Notes: generated by a model from the letters alone, not told the origin. Positions 51,812-62,211 are shown, counted from the stretch's first letter. The stretch is DNA of 64,000 bases from Mesorhizobium terrae (GCF_008727715.1 NZ_CP044218.1:3551501-3615500), one strand, 5' to 3'. A program made the numbers and translations.

Positions 51812-53086
51812 CTACGACGAGAGCTTCGCGAGCAGGTCCGGCGTCGGCCAGCCGTCGGCTGGAATGCCGAGCCTGATCTGCTCCTTGCGCACGGCATCGC
51901 GCGTGTTGGTGCCGAGGATGCCGTCGACCTTGCCGACGTCGTAGCCCTTGGCTTCCAGTTTGTTCTGCAGCTCCTTCATCTGGTCCATGCTGAGGCCGGG
52001 CTCGGGATCGCGCGGGTCATAGGCCGGGGCGCCGGCAAAGCGGGTCGCCAGAACGGCGGCGGTCAGCGCATAGGTGAAGGACTGGTTCCACTCGATATAA
52101 ACGTCGAAGTTCTCGTAGGTCAGGAAGGCGGGGCCCTTGCGGCCCATCGGTAACGCCAGGCCGGCCTTCAGTCCGTTGTCCTTGAGCGGCGAGCCGTCGG
52201 GATTGGTGAGGCCCCATGCGTTCCACTGGCTGATCAGCATCTTGTTGGTGCGCGCCGTCTGTTCCCAGGGCAAGGTGTCGGGCACGCGCACTTCCTGCAC
52301 CCAGGGTTGATCGCGCTTCCAGCCCTTGATCTCGAGCTTCTTGGCGGTGGTCATGATGACGTCGGGCGCGCTGTTGCGCAGGTCGACCTTGCCGTCGCCG
52401 TCGCCATCGACGCTGTCTTCCAGATAGTCGATCGGCAGCATCTGGGTCTGGCCGATCTCACCGGCCCAGGCGCCCTTGACGTCGGCGGGCAGGTCGCCGC
52501 GGTCGATCAGCTTGAGCAGCGGCACGATCTGGCGACGGAAGGTGGCCGGGCGGCGGCAGTCATGCGACAGCGTGACCAGCGCGTTCAGCGTGCCGAAATC
52601 GCCCTGGACGGCGCCGAAATCGGTCTCCAGCGCCCAGAATGCGGTGACGATGGCCGGCTGCACGCCGAATTCCTGCTGGGCGCGGGCGAAGACCGAGCCG
52701 TATTTCTGCATCATCGCGGCGCCTTGCTTCAGCCGGTAGGCCGAGATCATGCGGCCGGAGAACTGGGTGAAGGTCTGCGAGAACACGCCTTGCGAGCGGT
52801 CGCGCGCCAGGACGCGGGTGTCGATGCGCGAATCCTCGAGCGCCTCGAGGCCGGCGGCGCCGACGCCGGCGGCCTTGGCCTCCTCGGTGATGCCCTGCTT
52901 CCAGGCATCGAAGTCGCCGCCGCAAGGTGCTGCAGTCGGGTCAAACTGTGCGCCGGCGCCGGCATCGGGCTGGACGCCGGCAGCGGGGGTAACCTGCTGT
53001 TGCGTGGGCGCGGATTCCTGCGCCATGGCGGGAGCTGCCACCAATACCGGCAGCAGCGCAGCAATGAGCTGGGAGCGCAGTCGCAT
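51812..53086 (-). CDS. Lytic murein transglycosylase with peptidoglycan-binding domain
   Basis: 424 residues from the ATG at 53086 (AAAGGAAG upstream). Signal peptide MRLRSQLIAALLPVLVAAPA..., a Gln/Pro-rich linker, then an MltB-type SLT_2 domain with the catalytic glutamate in FWALETDFGAVQGDFGTLNA near 165 and GEIGQTQMLPIDYLEDSVDG near 235. C-terminal PG_binding_1 repeat QNKLEAKGYDVGKVDGILGT near 375. Cleaves peptidoglycan to 1,6-anhydro products in cell-wall turnover. Confidence 0.93.
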   Translation of the reverse strand: MRLRSQLIAALLPVLVAAPAMAQESAPTQQQVTPAAGVQPDAGAGAQFDPTAAPCGGDFDAWKQGITEEAKAAGVGAAGLEALEDSRIDTRVLARDRSQGVFSQTFTQFSGRMISAYRLKQGAAMMQKYGSVFARAQQEFGVQPAIVTAFWALETDFGAVQGDFGTLNALVTLSHDCRRPATFRRQIVPLLKLIDRGDLPADVKGAWAGEIGQTQMLPIDYLEDSVDGDGDGKVDLRNSAPDVIMTTAKKLEIKGWKRDQPWVQEVRVPDTLPWEQTARTNKMLISQWNAWGLTNPDGSPLKDNGLKAGLALPMGRKGPAFLTYENFDVYIEWNQSFTYALTAAVLATRFAGAPAYDPRDPEPGLSMDQMKELQNKLEAKGYDVGKVDGILGTNTRDAVRKEQIRLGIPADGWPTPDLLAKLSS

Positions 53087-53168
53087 GGTCTTCCTTTCGG
53101 ACTGATTACGTGGCGCGGCGCAAATGGCCTGCGCGGTCAGTGTCGAAAAGCAGGCGAGGGCCGCCCTG

Positions 53169-53978
53169 TCAACGGGTGTTCTGACGCAGCCACTTGTTCC
53201 AGGCGGCCTCGGTACCGTTGAAAACGTTGATGTCGGCATCGCCCTTCATGCCTGGAATGACCCCGGTTCCGGTGTATTGCCAGAAGGTGAAGGGGTGGCT
53301 TCCGTATTTCTTGGTGGGATGGCCGGCGACCGAGCGCAGCCAGTAGGGATAGCCGCGGAAGGTCGACAGGTTGTTGTCGTCGAAGAAGTCGACGGAGGTG
53401 TAGATGATCGGCTTCTTGCCGTAGTGCTTCTCGACCATCTGCAGGAAGATGGTCATCTCCGAACGCACCGTCTCGGCAGGCGGACGCAGCTTGCAGGTCG
53501 GCGATTGCGGGTTCCATTCCATGTCGAGCACGGGCGGCATCGAGGAGCGCTCGTTCGGCACGTTCTCGATGAACCAGCGCGCTTGTTCGGCCGCCGGGCG
53601 GCAGAAATAGTAGAAATGGTAGGCCGCGCGGGGAACACCCGCTGCTTTCGTGCTGCGCCAATGCTCTGCGAACATGTCGTCGACGCGGTCGCCGCCCTCC
53701 GTCGCCTTGATAAAGGCGAAGGAAACGCCGTTGGCTCTCGCCTTCGGCCAGTCGACGGATGTCTGGTATTTGGACACGTCGGTGCCGTGGACGGCATAGT
53801 TCCAGGGCGCGCCACTGTCCCATTCATGCGGGTTGGAATCGGCGAAGCGGGGTGCCCGCACGACCACGGAGCCGGCGCCGGAACTGGAGCCCGAGCCGGA
53901 CGCCACCGGGCTAAGCGTGTCGACCGTAGAACAGGCGGAAAGCGCCAGCAGGGAAAAGGCGATCGCGAGACGGCGCAT
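53169..53978 (-). CDS. GH25-family lysozyme, lipoprotein
   Basis: 269 residues from the ATG at 53978. Lipobox LLALSAC near residue 10-16 predicts a lipid-anchored envelope protein, followed by a Ser/Gly linker. The GH25 catalytic domain starts HGTDVSKYQTSVDWPKARAN near 63, with the active-site acids in FIKATEGGD and VLDMEWNPQ, and ends FTFWQYTGTGVIPGMKGDAD. Muramidase that cleaves the peptidoglycan backbone. Next to a lytic transglycosylase and an MliC inhibitor. Confidence 0.92.
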   Translation of the reverse strand: MRRLAIAFSLLALSACSTVDTLSPVASGSGSSSGAGSVVVRAPRFADSNPHEWDSGAPWNYAVHGTDVSKYQTSVDWPKARANGVSFAFIKATEGGDRVDDMFAEHWRSTKAAGVPRAAYHFYYFCRPAAEQARWFIENVPNERSSMPPVLDMEWNPQSPTCKLRPPAETVRSEMTIFLQMVEKHYGKKPIIYTSVDFFDDNNLSTFRGYPYWLRSVAGHPTKKYGSHPFTFWQYTGTGVIPGMKGDADINVFNGTEAAWNKWLRQNTR

Positions 53979-54271
53979 CCGATATTCAGGTCCAGACCGG
54001 AGGCCGCCGGTTGCGGATGGGTCGTTCTGCCGGTCCTTAGCCGGTTGCGGCGTGCCCACCTGGCCGCAACACATCCCTCTGTCATCGCCCAACATGGTTG
54101 ATAATCGGTTGATGCCAGGCGAAGTGCAATGGGTCGCGGTCCCATCGCAGGGGAGGGAGTTAAGCCTGACAAGCCTGCTTTCCCTAAGGGAAATTAGCGC
54201 GGCGACATCCGCTGTTGCGATCTTGGTGCCAATCGCGGCAGATTGCGGCACCGACTGTTGGGAGGCAGGGC

Positions 54272-55654
54272 ATGCGTGTCATCGGCAAGATTTTCAAATG
54301 GCTGCTCTGGCTGATCGTCGTCGCCGTTATCGGCGGGGCGGTCTGGCTGTGGATCGCGCCGCCGGTCTTGATCCGGGTCGCCGCCAACTACACGGCCAAG
54401 ATCGTCTGCTCGAACGTCTTCCTGGCCGGGCGCGATGCCGGGCAGGTTCTGGCGGTGGACGTGCAGGCGCCGGGTCATCCGATCCTCAAGCTGATGATGC
54501 TGAATGTCGACAAGAGCGGCGGCACGGTCAGCGCCGGCCTGCTTGGTATCTTCGGCAAGGGGACGGCGGTGCTGCGTCCGGGGCTCGGCTGCACCGACGT
54601 GCCCGACGGCAATGTGGCTGCAGCCAAGGCAATCAGCACCGATATCGTCACGCCGCCGACGGTGGCCGACGCGCTGTGGCCGGAAGGCGGCCGTGTCGAG
54701 CCCTCGCAAAACCCGGAGATTGCGAAAATCCTTGACGATGCGGGTCTGACCGGTCCGGGCATGCGCGCCGTCGTGGTGGCCCAGAACGGCCGCATCCTCG
54801 GCGAGCGCTACGGTGCCGGTTTCTCCGAAAACACGCCGCTGCTCGGCTGGTCGATGACCAAATCGGTCAACGCCGCGATCGTCGGCACGCTGGTCAAGGA
54901 AGGCAAGCTTGCCATCACCGACCAGGGCCTGTTCGCCGACTGGAAGGCCGACAAGCGTGCCGCGGTCACGCTGGCCGACATGATGGCAATGTCGAGCGGG
55001 CTGGAGTTCAACGAAGACTATGGCGCGGTCACCGACGTGACACGCATGCTCTACCAGCAAGGCAACATGGCCGATTTCGCCTCCAACAAGCCGCTGACGG
55101 GAGAGCCCGGCAAGGTCTATTCCTATTCGAGCGGCACGGCGGTGATGCTGTCGCGCATCTGGCAAAACACCTTCGCCGACCCGAAGCAGGCGCTGGCATG
55201 GCCGCGCCAGAAGCTGTTCCAGCCGATCGGCATGAACAGCGCGGTGCTGGAGACAGACCAGCACGGAACCTTCGTCGGCTCGTCCTATCTTTACGCCACG
55301 GCGCGTGACTGGGCACGCTTCGGCCAGTTCCTGTTGCAGGACGGCGCCTGGAACGGCCAGCAGATCCTCCCCGACGGCTTCGTATCGTGGATGCGCGAGC
55401 CGGCGCCAGCCTCCAAGAATGTCTATACGCGAGGCCAATTGTGGATCGAGGCGCCCGGCAACGAGAACGACCCCGGCGCTACCGCCCGGGCCGGCGTGCC
55501 GGCGGACACCTATTGGCTCGAAGGGCATGACGGACAGACCGTCGCGGTCGTGCCGTCGCAGAAGCTGGTCGTCGTGCGGCTGGGGCTGACGCCGTTCAAG
55601 CTCGGCTACCGGCCGCAGAACCTGACGGCGGCGCTGGCAAAGGTGCTGAAGTAA
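54272..55654 (+). CDS. Serine hydrolase, beta-lactamase/class C family
   Basis: 460 residues from the ATG at 54272 (GGGAGG upstream). An N-terminal membrane anchor (WLLWLIVVAVIGGAVWLWIA) places the enzyme outside the inner membrane. Active-site elements: SMTK (Ser-x-x-Lys) in LLGWSMTKSVNAAIVG near 208, YSYSSGT near 293 in the Y-x-S/N position, and WLEGHDGQTVAV near 425 in the KTG-like position. Similar enzymes are esterases, amidases or D-amino peptide hydrolases; a true beta-lactamase role is unlikely. Confidence 0.88.
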   Translation: MRVIGKIFKWLLWLIVVAVIGGAVWLWIAPPVLIRVAANYTAKIVCSNVFLAGRDAGQVLAVDVQAPGHPILKLMMLNVDKSGGTVSAGLLGIFGKGTAVLRPGLGCTDVPDGNVAAAKAISTDIVTPPTVADALWPEGGRVEPSQNPEIAKILDDAGLTGPGMRAVVVAQNGRILGERYGAGFSENTPLLGWSMTKSVNAAIVGTLVKEGKLAITDQGLFADWKADKRAAVTLADMMAMSSGLEFNEDYGAVTDVTRMLYQQGNMADFASNKPLTGEPGKVYSYSSGTAVMLSRIWQNTFADPKQALAWPRQKLFQPIGMNSAVLETDQHGTFVGSSYLYATARDWARFGQFLLQDGAWNGQQILPDGFVSWMREPAPASKNVYTRGQLWIEAPGNENDPGATARAGVPADTYWLEGHDGQTVAVVPSQKLVVVRLGLTPFKLGYRPQNLTAALAKVLK

Positions 55655-55690
55655 GGGCGCTGTTTCCTTCTCCCGCGAGGGAAAAAGGGG

Positions 55691-56350
55691 TCAGCGTCGG
55701 GCTATCGCCAGCCATGCGTAGCCGCGATAAAGTCTTTCGAATGAAAGGCTTGCGCCGGCTTTGGCGGATTCCGATTCAAGCACTTCGTGCAGCGATTCAC
55801 GCGGACTGACGTGGAATTTCCGCAGCCACGCCTGAAGCAGCGAGCGGAACCAGCCGGGCAGCTTTTCCTGCTGGCCGAAATCGACGACATGCAGCGATCC
55901 GCCGGGTGCCAGCGCGGCAAGCCCGGCGGCCACGGTCTTTTCCCAACTGGGGATCATCGACAGCGAATAGGACACGAAGACGCGGTCGAAATGCGCGACG
56001 CCGAACAGCGCCTGGGGATCGAAGTCGGTGGCATCCGCGCGGGCCAAAACAGCGCGGCCGGCGATACCGTCGCGAACGATCGCGGCCTGCGCGCTGTCCA
56101 GCATCTCGGCTGAGATGTCGAGGCCATAGAGACGGGCGTCAGGATAGTGTCGGGCGGTCAGCACAAGGTTGCGGCCGGTGCCGCAACCGAGTTCCAGCAC
56201 ACTGCCGCCGGCCGGCACGTCGAGACCGGCGATCAGCCGGTCGCGGCCGAGCAGATAATATTTGCGGGTCAGGTCATAGATGTGGCGCTGCCAGCGATAG
56301 ACGCCGTCCATCAGTTCGGCATGATTGGCGGGAAGCTCCTGCGTGCTCAT
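55691..56350 (-). CDS. btaB: Betaine-lipid N-methyltransferase BtaB
   Basis: 219 residues. Class I SAM methyltransferase with GSVLELGCGTGRNLVLTARH near 48, LYGLDISAEMLDSAQ near 72 and FVSYSLSMIPSW near 125. N-terminus MDGVYRWQRHIYDLTRKYYLLGRDRL-type helices are characteristic of BtaB. It methylates diacylglyceryl-homoserine three times to give DGTS. The start overlaps the btaA stop by one base (TGATG). Co-transcription with btaA from the Pho-box promoter is likely. Confidence 0.92.
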   Translation of the reverse strand: MSTQELPANHAELMDGVYRWQRHIYDLTRKYYLLGRDRLIAGLDVPAGGSVLELGCGTGRNLVLTARHYPDARLYGLDISAEMLDSAQAAIVRDGIAGRAVLARADATDFDPQALFGVAHFDRVFVSYSLSMIPSWEKTVAAGLAALAPGGSLHVVDFGQQEKLPGWFRSLLQAWLRKFHVSPRESLHEVLESESAKAGASLSFERLYRGYAWLAIARR

Positions 56351-57594
56351 CAGCCGCGCTTCACGTAGAGGTGGAAGCCGCCATAGATCGCCGAGCGGTC
56401 GCGGGCGGAATAGTCGCGCGAGGCTTCGTCCTCGTAGTGCCACTGGTCGAGCAGGGAGGCGGAGACACGGCCCGGCAGCAGGCTGGGCTCGGCGGCGGTG
56501 CGGAAGATGACGCGCGCGCCGGGCGAGGCGGCGCGGGTGATCTCGGTCCACAGCGCGTTGAGCTGCTCGTCGGTCATCCAGTCCTGCGCGTCGAGCAGGA
56601 TGAAGCGGTCGACCGTGCCGGCGTCCTTGCCGGCCAGGAATTCGATCATGTTGGCATGGTGGATGCCGACGCGGTCGACATTGGCCTTCAGCGTCGCGTG
56701 GTTTTCCTTTTCCAGATAGGCTGGCAGGGCTGCCTCGCCCGGATTGGGATAGCGGCGCGCGAAAGCCTGCCAGGCGAAATAATTGTCCTTCAGCGGGAAA
56801 TCGCAAGCGAGCTTTTCGAGGCGCGCCTTCAGCACCGAGGCCATCGAGCCATCGCCGGAGGTGATGAGGGAATCGTATTGCGCCGGCGGGATGCCCAGGC
56901 CGAACAGCGAGGCCTTGCGCGAGGTTGCCCAGCGCAAAAGCTTGTTGTCGAAGACCGGCGCCAGCTTCTCGTCGAAGAAGCGGCGCTGCTCGGCGAGATC
57001 GGTGGCAGCCATGATGCCGGACGGATCGACGCCGAACAGGCGGCCGGCGCGATGGCCGGTGGCGATGAACAGGCCGAGCAGGCCGGTGCGGTAGAAATTG
57101 CGATTGAACACCTCGATGCGGCGGCGACCGCGCCAATTGCGCTTTTCCCAATAGTGGCGGCTGACCGGATCGAGATTGGGCGCGATGAAACGGTCATAGG
57201 CGGCGGAATTGTGCTCGGCGCCGGCCGCGCCGAAGAAGCGGAACAAATCGGCCTGCGTCGGCAGATCACGCACGGCGGTGAGCTTCATGCGGTTCAGCGC
57301 GATATGGGCCGCGTTGAGGTCGACGGCGTCGATTTTCGCCGGCGAGCGCGTGAGATAGGCCAGGATGTTGCAGCCGCCCGAGGCGATGGTGACGACGCGG
57401 TGGCCTTCGCCGAGCTGCATCGCCTCGATGTCGATATCGGGGTCTTCCCAGATCTGCGGGTAGACGAGACCGGAAAACAGCAGCGCGAACAGGCGCTCGG
57501 AAATGCCCGCCTTGGAGAGGGCGCGGTTCTGGTAGACCGCCTTTCCCACTTCCTTGCCGCGCCTGAAAACCAGTTCCGCAGAAACGTCCGACAT
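56350..57594 (-). CDS. btaA: S-adenosylmethionine:diacylglycerol 3-amino-3-carboxypropyltransferase BtaA
   Basis: 414 residues. DUF3419/BtaA family: FALLFSGLVYPQIWEDPDID near 35, VVTIASGGCNILAYLTRSP near 68 and ILLDAQDWMTDEQLNALWTE near 335. It transfers the aminocarboxypropyl group of SAM to diacylglycerol, the first step in making the phosphorus-free betaine lipid DGTS that replaces phospholipids under phosphate starvation. The upstream fourfold Pho box supports PhoB control. Length normal. Confidence 0.94.
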   Translation of the reverse strand: MSDVSAELVFRRGKEVGKAVYQNRALSKAGISERLFALLFSGLVYPQIWEDPDIDIEAMQLGEGHRVVTIASGGCNILAYLTRSPAKIDAVDLNAAHIALNRMKLTAVRDLPTQADLFRFFGAAGAEHNSAAYDRFIAPNLDPVSRHYWEKRNWRGRRRIEVFNRNFYRTGLLGLFIATGHRAGRLFGVDPSGIMAATDLAEQRRFFDEKLAPVFDNKLLRWATSRKASLFGLGIPPAQYDSLITSGDGSMASVLKARLEKLACDFPLKDNYFAWQAFARRYPNPGEAALPAYLEKENHATLKANVDRVGIHHANMIEFLAGKDAGTVDRFILLDAQDWMTDEQLNALWTEITRAASPGARVIFRTAAEPSLLPGRVSASLLDQWHYEDEASRDYSARDRSAIYGGFHLYVKRG

Positions 57595-57643
57595 GGCAAG
57601 GCGATTCCCCGTTTACATTGGGCGAAGCGCGTAGCGCAGCGGC

Positions 57644-57683
57644 ATGACAGTGCGGTGACGCGGGGGTGACGGGCACATGACGC
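57644..57683 (-). promoter_or_regulatory. Fourfold Pho box upstream of btaAB
   Basis: On the minus strand four 7-mers lie at an exact 11-bp period: GCGTCAT (57683-57677), CCGTCAC (57672-57666), GCGTCAC (57661-57655), CTGTCAT (57650-57644). The PhoB consensus is CTGTCAT repeated with 4-bp spacers, and all four copies keep the GTCA core. The last copy ends 49 bp before the btaA start, a normal activator position. Confidence 0.85.
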
Positions 57684-57749
57684 GGCGGAGTCGGCTTGCG
57701 CTCGGCGGCCGGCTTGTCCATTTTTCGGGGGCATAGATCGGAGACTTTT

Positions 57750-58139
57750 ATGACTCGACGCGATTTCGACCCCACGACCGTCGTTCCGGACGGTCGTTCA
57801 CCGGCGAAGGCCCGGCTTTTCGACGCCGCGCTGCCGGGTCCTTATCGCGGGTCTGTCAATGGCGAGACCTTGCCGACCGAGGTCACAATATTGACCTATG
57901 GCAACGATGAGCCCGGCACGGGGCCGGTGCTGCACATCCACCCCTATGACGAAATCTTCGTGGTCCAGCAGGGCCGCGCGCGCTTTTTCGTCGGCGACGA
58001 GGTGATCGACGCGGAGGCCGGCGACGTCGTGCTCGGACCGGCCGCCCTGCCGCACCGCTTCATCAATCTGGGGCCGGGGCGGCTGCAGACGCTCGACATC
58101 CACCTGTCGCCGAAGTGGATCCAGACCAACCTGGACTAG
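57750..58139 (+). CDS. Cupin-domain protein
   Basis: 129 residues from the ATG at 57750. Single cupin barrel: HIHPYDEIFVVQQGRARFFV near 66 (metal motif 1, with H-x-H and E) and LGPAALPHRFINLGPGRLQT near 95 (motif 2 histidine). Small single-domain cupins bind a metal and act as isomerases, dioxygenases or sugar/ligand sensors; nothing fixes the substrate. Divergent from btaA, and transcribed away from the Pho box, which may or may not affect it. Confidence 0.88.
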   Translation: MTRRDFDPTTVVPDGRSPAKARLFDAALPGPYRGSVNGETLPTEVTILTYGNDEPGTGPVLHIHPYDEIFVVQQGRARFFVGDEVIDAEAGDVVLGPAALPHRFINLGPGRLQTLDIHLSPKWIQTNLD

Positions 58140-58151
58140 GGACGACGCGCT

Positions 58152-61100
58152 TCATCCCGCGCCATAGCCGCCCGGCGTCGGCGTCGTCACGATCACCGCC
58201 TCGCCTTTCTCCAGCACGGTCTGGTCGCAGGCTTTCAGCACATCGACGCGGCCGTCGAGGCGGCGCACCTTGGTCGAGCCCACTTCGCCGTCGCCGCCGC
58301 CATCGAGGCCTTGCGGCGGGCGCGAGCGGTGCGAGGAGAGGATCGCGCACTCCATCTTCTCCAGGAAACGGATCGAGCGGCGGGTGCCATCGCCGGCGCT
58401 CCAGCGACCCTTGCCGCCGGAGCCTTGGCGAATGCGGAAGTCCTCCAAAAGCACGGGGAAACGCAATTCGAGGATTTCCGGGTCGGTCAGGCGCGAATTG
58501 GTCATGTGGGTGTGTACGCCGGACGTGCCGGCAAAGCCGCGGCCGTCATTCATGCGCCCCGCCGGCGAGCCCGAGCAGATGGTCTCGTAGTATTGGTAGC
58601 GATCGTTGCCGAAAGTCAGGTTGTTCATCGTGCCCTGCGCGTTGGCCATGGCGCCCATGGCGCCGAACAGCGCGTTGGTGACGTGCTGCGAGGTCTCGAC
58701 ATTGCCAGCGACGACGGCGGCAGGGTAGGCCGGCTTGAGCATCGAGCCGTCCGGGATGACGATGGTGATCGGCCGCAAGCAGCCAGCGTTCATCGGGATG
58801 TTGTCCTCGACCATGACGCGGAAGGCGTAAAGCACGGCCGCCCGCGCCACCGGCTCCGGCGCGTTGAAATTGTTCTTCATCACCGGCGAGGTGCCGGTGA
58901 AGTCGACGGTGGCCTGGCGCCTGCCGCGGTCGATGGCGATGCTGACCTTGATGACCTGGCCGGTATCGGTGGCATAGGCATAGGCGGAACTGTCCGGCAG
59001 CCGGTCGAGCACGCGCCGCACGCTTTCGGCCGCATTGTCCTGGACATGGCCCATATAGGCTTCGACGACGTCGAGGCCGAAATGCTCGACCATGCGGCGC
59101 AGCTCGGCGACGCCCTTTTCGTTGGCGGCGATCTGTGCCTTGAGGTCGGCAACGTTCTGGGCGGGATTGCGGGCAGGGTAGCGATGGTCGGTCAGCAGGT
59201 GGACGAGTTCTGTCTCGCGGAATCGGCCTTGCTCGACCAGTCGGAAATTGTCGAACAGCACGCCTTCCTCGTCGACTGTGGTTGCCAGCGGGGTCATCGA
59301 ACCGGGTGCCGTTCCGCCGACATCGGCATGGTGGCCGCGCGAGGCGGTCCAGAACAGGATGTTCTCCCGTGCGTCGTCGAACACCGGCGTCACCACGGTG
59401 ATATCCGGCAGATGGGTGCCGCCATTGTAAGGGGCGTTGAGGGCGAAGACGTCGCCCGGCCGGATGTCGCCCTGGTTGAGGCGGATGATTGTTTCGACCG
59501 AGCGGTCCATCGAGCCCAGATGCACCGGCATGTGCGGGGCGTTGGCGACCAGCGCGCCGTTGCGATCGAAGACGGCGCAGGAGAAATCGAGCCGCTCCTT
59601 GATGTTGACCGAATAGGCGGTGTTCTGCAGCGTCACGCCCATCTGCTCGGCGATCGACATGAACAGGTTGTTGAACACCTCCAGCATGACCGGGTCGGCT
59701 TCGGTGCCGAGTGCCGCGCGGCGTTGCTTTTTCTCCGCGCGGCGCAAGAGCACATGGTTGCGCGCCGTGATCTCGGCCCGCCAGCCGGGTTCGACGACGA
59801 TGGTCTGGTTCGGCTCGATGATCAAAGCGGGGCCGGCGACCTTGTTGCCGGCATTCATCGCCTCACGCCGGAAAATGCCGGCCTCGTGCCATTTACCCTC
59901 GCAATAGACCCGTCTGGTCTCTGGAGCTGCCGCGTCGATTTTCGCGAGCGGAGCACTGGCCTCGCCCAGGCCATTCCGGGCTTGTTCCCATCCCTCGACA
60001 GCGCCGGTTTCGACGATCATCGGCTTGTCGGCATAGACGAAGCCGAACTGCGCCTTGTGCATGGCCTCGAAATCGCGCTTCGCCGCCTCAATGGAGCCAG
60101 CGGAAAAATCGACCGGCAGAGCGGTGTCGGTGCCGTCATAGCGGATATGCAGCACCGGCCTCGTCTCGATGCCGGTTGCCGCGACGCCTTGCTCCGCAAG
60201 CTCGTTCACAACCGCCTCGCGCAGGGCAGCCAGCGCGTCCTCGATCTCAGCCAGCGCGCTCTCGGCAAGCGGCGCCAGCAACGCCTTTTGGCGCGATGCG
60301 AACACCGAGGACAGGCCGATGCCATAGGCTGACAGAAGGCCGGAAAGCGGATGGATCAGCACCGCCTCCATGCCGAGCGCATCGGCCACCAGGCAGGCAT
60401 GCTGGCCGCCGGCGCCGCCGAAGCAGTTCAGCAGATATTCGGTGACGTCGTAGCCGCGCTGCACCGAAATCTTCTTGATGGCGTTGGCCATGTTTTCCAC
60501 CGCGATGGTGACGAAGCCTTCGGCCACCGCCTCGGGGCTGCGGTCGTCGCCGATCTCCGTTGCCAGCGCGATAAATTTTGCCCGTACCGCCTCGGCATCC
60601 AGCGGCCGGTCTTGTCCAGGGCCGAAGATCGACGGGAAGAAATCGGGCTGCAGCTTGCCCAGCATGACATTGGCGTCGGTGACGGCGAGCGGGCCGCCGC
60701 GGCGATAGCTGGCGGGGCCGGGATTGGCGCCGGCGGAGTCCGGGCCGACGCGGAAGCGGCCGGCCTCGAAATGCAAGACCGAGCCGCCGCCGGCGGCGAC
60801 GGTGTGGATGCGCATCATCGGTGCGCGGATGCGCACGCCGGCGACCTCGGTGTCGAAGGCGCGTTCGTAGTCGCCGTCATAATGGGCGACGTCGGTCGAG
60901 GTGCCGCCCATGTCGAAGCCGATGACTTTCTCGAAGCCGGCGAGCCGCGCGGTTTCCACCATGCCGACGACACCGCCGGCCGGGCCGGACAGCAGCGCGT
61001 CCTTGCCCTGGAACTTGTCGGCCGCGGTCAGGCCGCCCGAGGACATCATGAACGTCAGTCTCGGGCTCGCGGCCGAGCGCTCGCTGGGCTGTGCCGACAC

Positions 61101-61796
61101 GATGCCCAGTTCGCCCGCCACCCGCTGCACGTAGCGCGACAGGATCGGCGACAGGTAGGCGTCGACCACTGTGGTATCGCCGCGCCCGACCAGCTTGATG
61201 AGCGGCGACACTTCGTGGCTCACCGAAACCTGCGAGAAGCCGGCTTTGTGGCAGACCTTGGCCACCGCCTTCTCATGCTCGGGATATTTCCAGGCATGCA
61301 TGAAGACGATGGCGACAGCGTCGATGCCGTCGGCCTTGGCCTGTTCGATCGCCGGCTTGACATTGGCGATGTCGAGAAGCCGTTCCACGCAGCCGTCAGC
61401 GCGCACCCGCTCGTCCACCTCGACGACGCGCTCGTAGAGCTGTTCGGGCAGGATGATCTCCTTGGCGAAGATGTCGGGGCGCGCCTGATAGGCGATGCGC
61501 AACGCATCGCGAAAACCCTTGGTGATGAGCAGCAAGACGCGGTCGCCCTTGCGCTCCAGCAGCGCGTTGGTGGCGACCGTGGTGCCCATGCGCACCTCGC
61601 CGATGGCATCGGCCGGAATGGCCGTGCCGGGCGCGAGGCCGAGCAAGGTGCGAATGCCATGGATGGCGGCGTCGGGGTAGGCCTCCGGGTTTTCCGACAA
61701 CAGCTTCATGGGATGGAGCGCACTGTCCGGTCCGCGCCCGATGACGTCGGTGAAGGTACCGCCGCGGTCGATCCAGAAGTCCCATTTTCCGTTCAT
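58152..61796 (-). CDS. Fused hydantoinase A/B, 5-oxoprolinase-type enzyme
   Basis: 1214 residues from the ATG at 61796 (GAGAGGA upstream). HyuA half (about 1-680): [15 protein letters not shown] at the start and the ATP-binding [18 protein letters not shown] near 300. HyuB half (about 700-1214): [20 protein letters not shown] near 722, [20 protein letters not shown] near 820. The fusion and length match ATP-dependent 5-oxoprolinases (pyroglutamate to glutamate), though some members open hydantoins or act on N-methylhydantoin. Single gene, no separate hyuC or racemase beside it. Confidence 0.9.
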   Translation of the reverse strand: MNGKWDFWIDRGGTFTDVIGRGPDSALHPMKLLSENPEAYPDAAIHGIRTLLGLAPGTAIPADAIGEVRMGTTVATNALLERKGDRVLLLITKGFRDALRIAYQARPDIFAKEIILPEQLYERVVEVDERVRADGCVERLLDIANVKPAIEQAKADGIDAVAIVFMHAWKYPEHEKAVAKVCHKAGFSQVSVSHEVSPLIKLVGRGDTTVVDAYLSPILSRYVQRVAGELGIVSAQPSERSAASPRLTFMMSSGGLTAADKFQGKDALLSGPAGGVVGMVETARLAGFEKVIGFDMGGTSTDVAHYDGDYERAFDTEVAGVRIRAPMMRIHTVAAGGGSVLHFEAGRFRVGPDSAGANPGPASYRRGGPLAVTDANVMLGKLQPDFFPSIFGPGQDRPLDAEAVRAKFIALATEIGDDRSPEAVAEGFVTIAVENMANAIKKISVQRGYDVTEYLLNCFGGAGGQHACLVADALGMEAVLIHPLSGLLSAYGIGLSSVFASRQKALLAPLAESALAEIEDALAALREAVVNELAEQGVAATGIETRPVLHIRYDGTDTALPVDFSAGSIEAAKRDFEAMHKAQFGFVYADKPMIVETGAVEGWEQARNGLGEASAPLAKIDAAAPETRRVYCEGKWHEAGIFRREAMNAGNKVAGPALIIEPNQTIVVEPGWRAEITARNHVLLRRAEKKQRRAALGTEADPVMLEVFNNLFMSIAEQMGVTLQNTAYSVNIKERLDFSCAVFDRNGALVANAPHMPVHLGSMDRSVETIIRLNQGDIRPGDVFALNAPYNGGTHLPDITVVTPVFDDARENILFWTASRGHHADVGGTAPGSMTPLATTVDEEGVLFDNFRLVEQGRFRETELVHLLTDHRYPARNPAQNVADLKAQIAANEKGVAELRRMVEHFGLDVVEAYMGHVQDNAAESVRRVLDRLPDSSAYAYATDTGQVIKVSIAIDRGRRQATVDFTGTSPVMKNNFNAPEPVARAAVLYAFRVMVEDNIPMNAGCLRPITIVIPDGSMLKPAYPAAVVAGNVETSQHVTNALFGAMGAMANAQGTMNNLTFGNDRYQYYETICSGSPAGRMNDGRGFAGTSGVHTHMTNSRLTDPEILELRFPVLLEDFRIRQGSGGKGRWSAGDGTRRSIRFLEKMECAILSSHRSRPPQGLDGGGDGEVGSTKVRRLDGRVDVLKACDQTVLEKGEAVIVTTPTPGGYGAG

Positions 61797-61977
61797 CGAC
61801 CGTCCTCTCGATGCCATTGCCCTCCCTGTTAGAGCCGATGGCGCGGCCCGGCAACGGCCGATCGCGTGGGTTCGGCTGTTACAGAGCGAAACGCAATGTG
61901 ACGAAACGGATGCGCGTCTGCGGCATTGAACCGATGCCGCCCTTCACAAGGGGGTGAAGTTGCGAAGGAGAAAAGCG

Positions 61978-62211
61978 ATGAAAAACCTCGTTCTTGCCTC
62001 GGTTTCGGCGTTGCTGTTGCTCGGTGTCGCCGCCTGCAGTGAAAACAGCGGCGGCGGCAGTGGTACCGGCACGGACAAGACCACGACGGAAAGCACGACG
62101 CCGCCTCCCGCCGACGTGCAGCCGATGAAGCCTGCGACCCCGCAGGCGCAGCCGCCAGCCGACAACACCATGAAGCCGGCGCAGCCGAACTCCACGGCAC
62201 CGGCGCAATAA
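61978..62211 (+). CDS. Small Thr/Pro-rich lipoprotein
   Basis: 77 residues, ATG at 61978 after AAGGAGAAAAGC. Signal peptide with lipobox LLGVAAC (Cys at residue 20). The mature part is low-complexity (SGGGSGTGTDKTTTESTTPP, then ADVQPMKPATPQAQPPA), probably disordered. Envelope lipoprotein of unknown role. Terminator 53 bp after the stop. Confidence 0.75.
   Translation: MKNLVLASVSALLLLGVAACSENSGGGSGTGTDKTTTESTTPPPADVQPMKPATPQAQPPADNTMKPAQPNSTAPAQ

Noticed and set aside
55671..55683. Repeat of the 13-mer TCCCGCGAGGGAA (also 504-516) as a mobile-element end
   Set aside because: Only the short core is shared, with no flanking similarity and no target duplication. Kept only as a weak repeat note at the first position.
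58311..60332. Long plus-strand open frames inside the 5-oxoprolinase gene (also 60351-61832)
   Set aside because: Both are antisense to a full-length, motif-complete gene and show no ribosome site or known domain.
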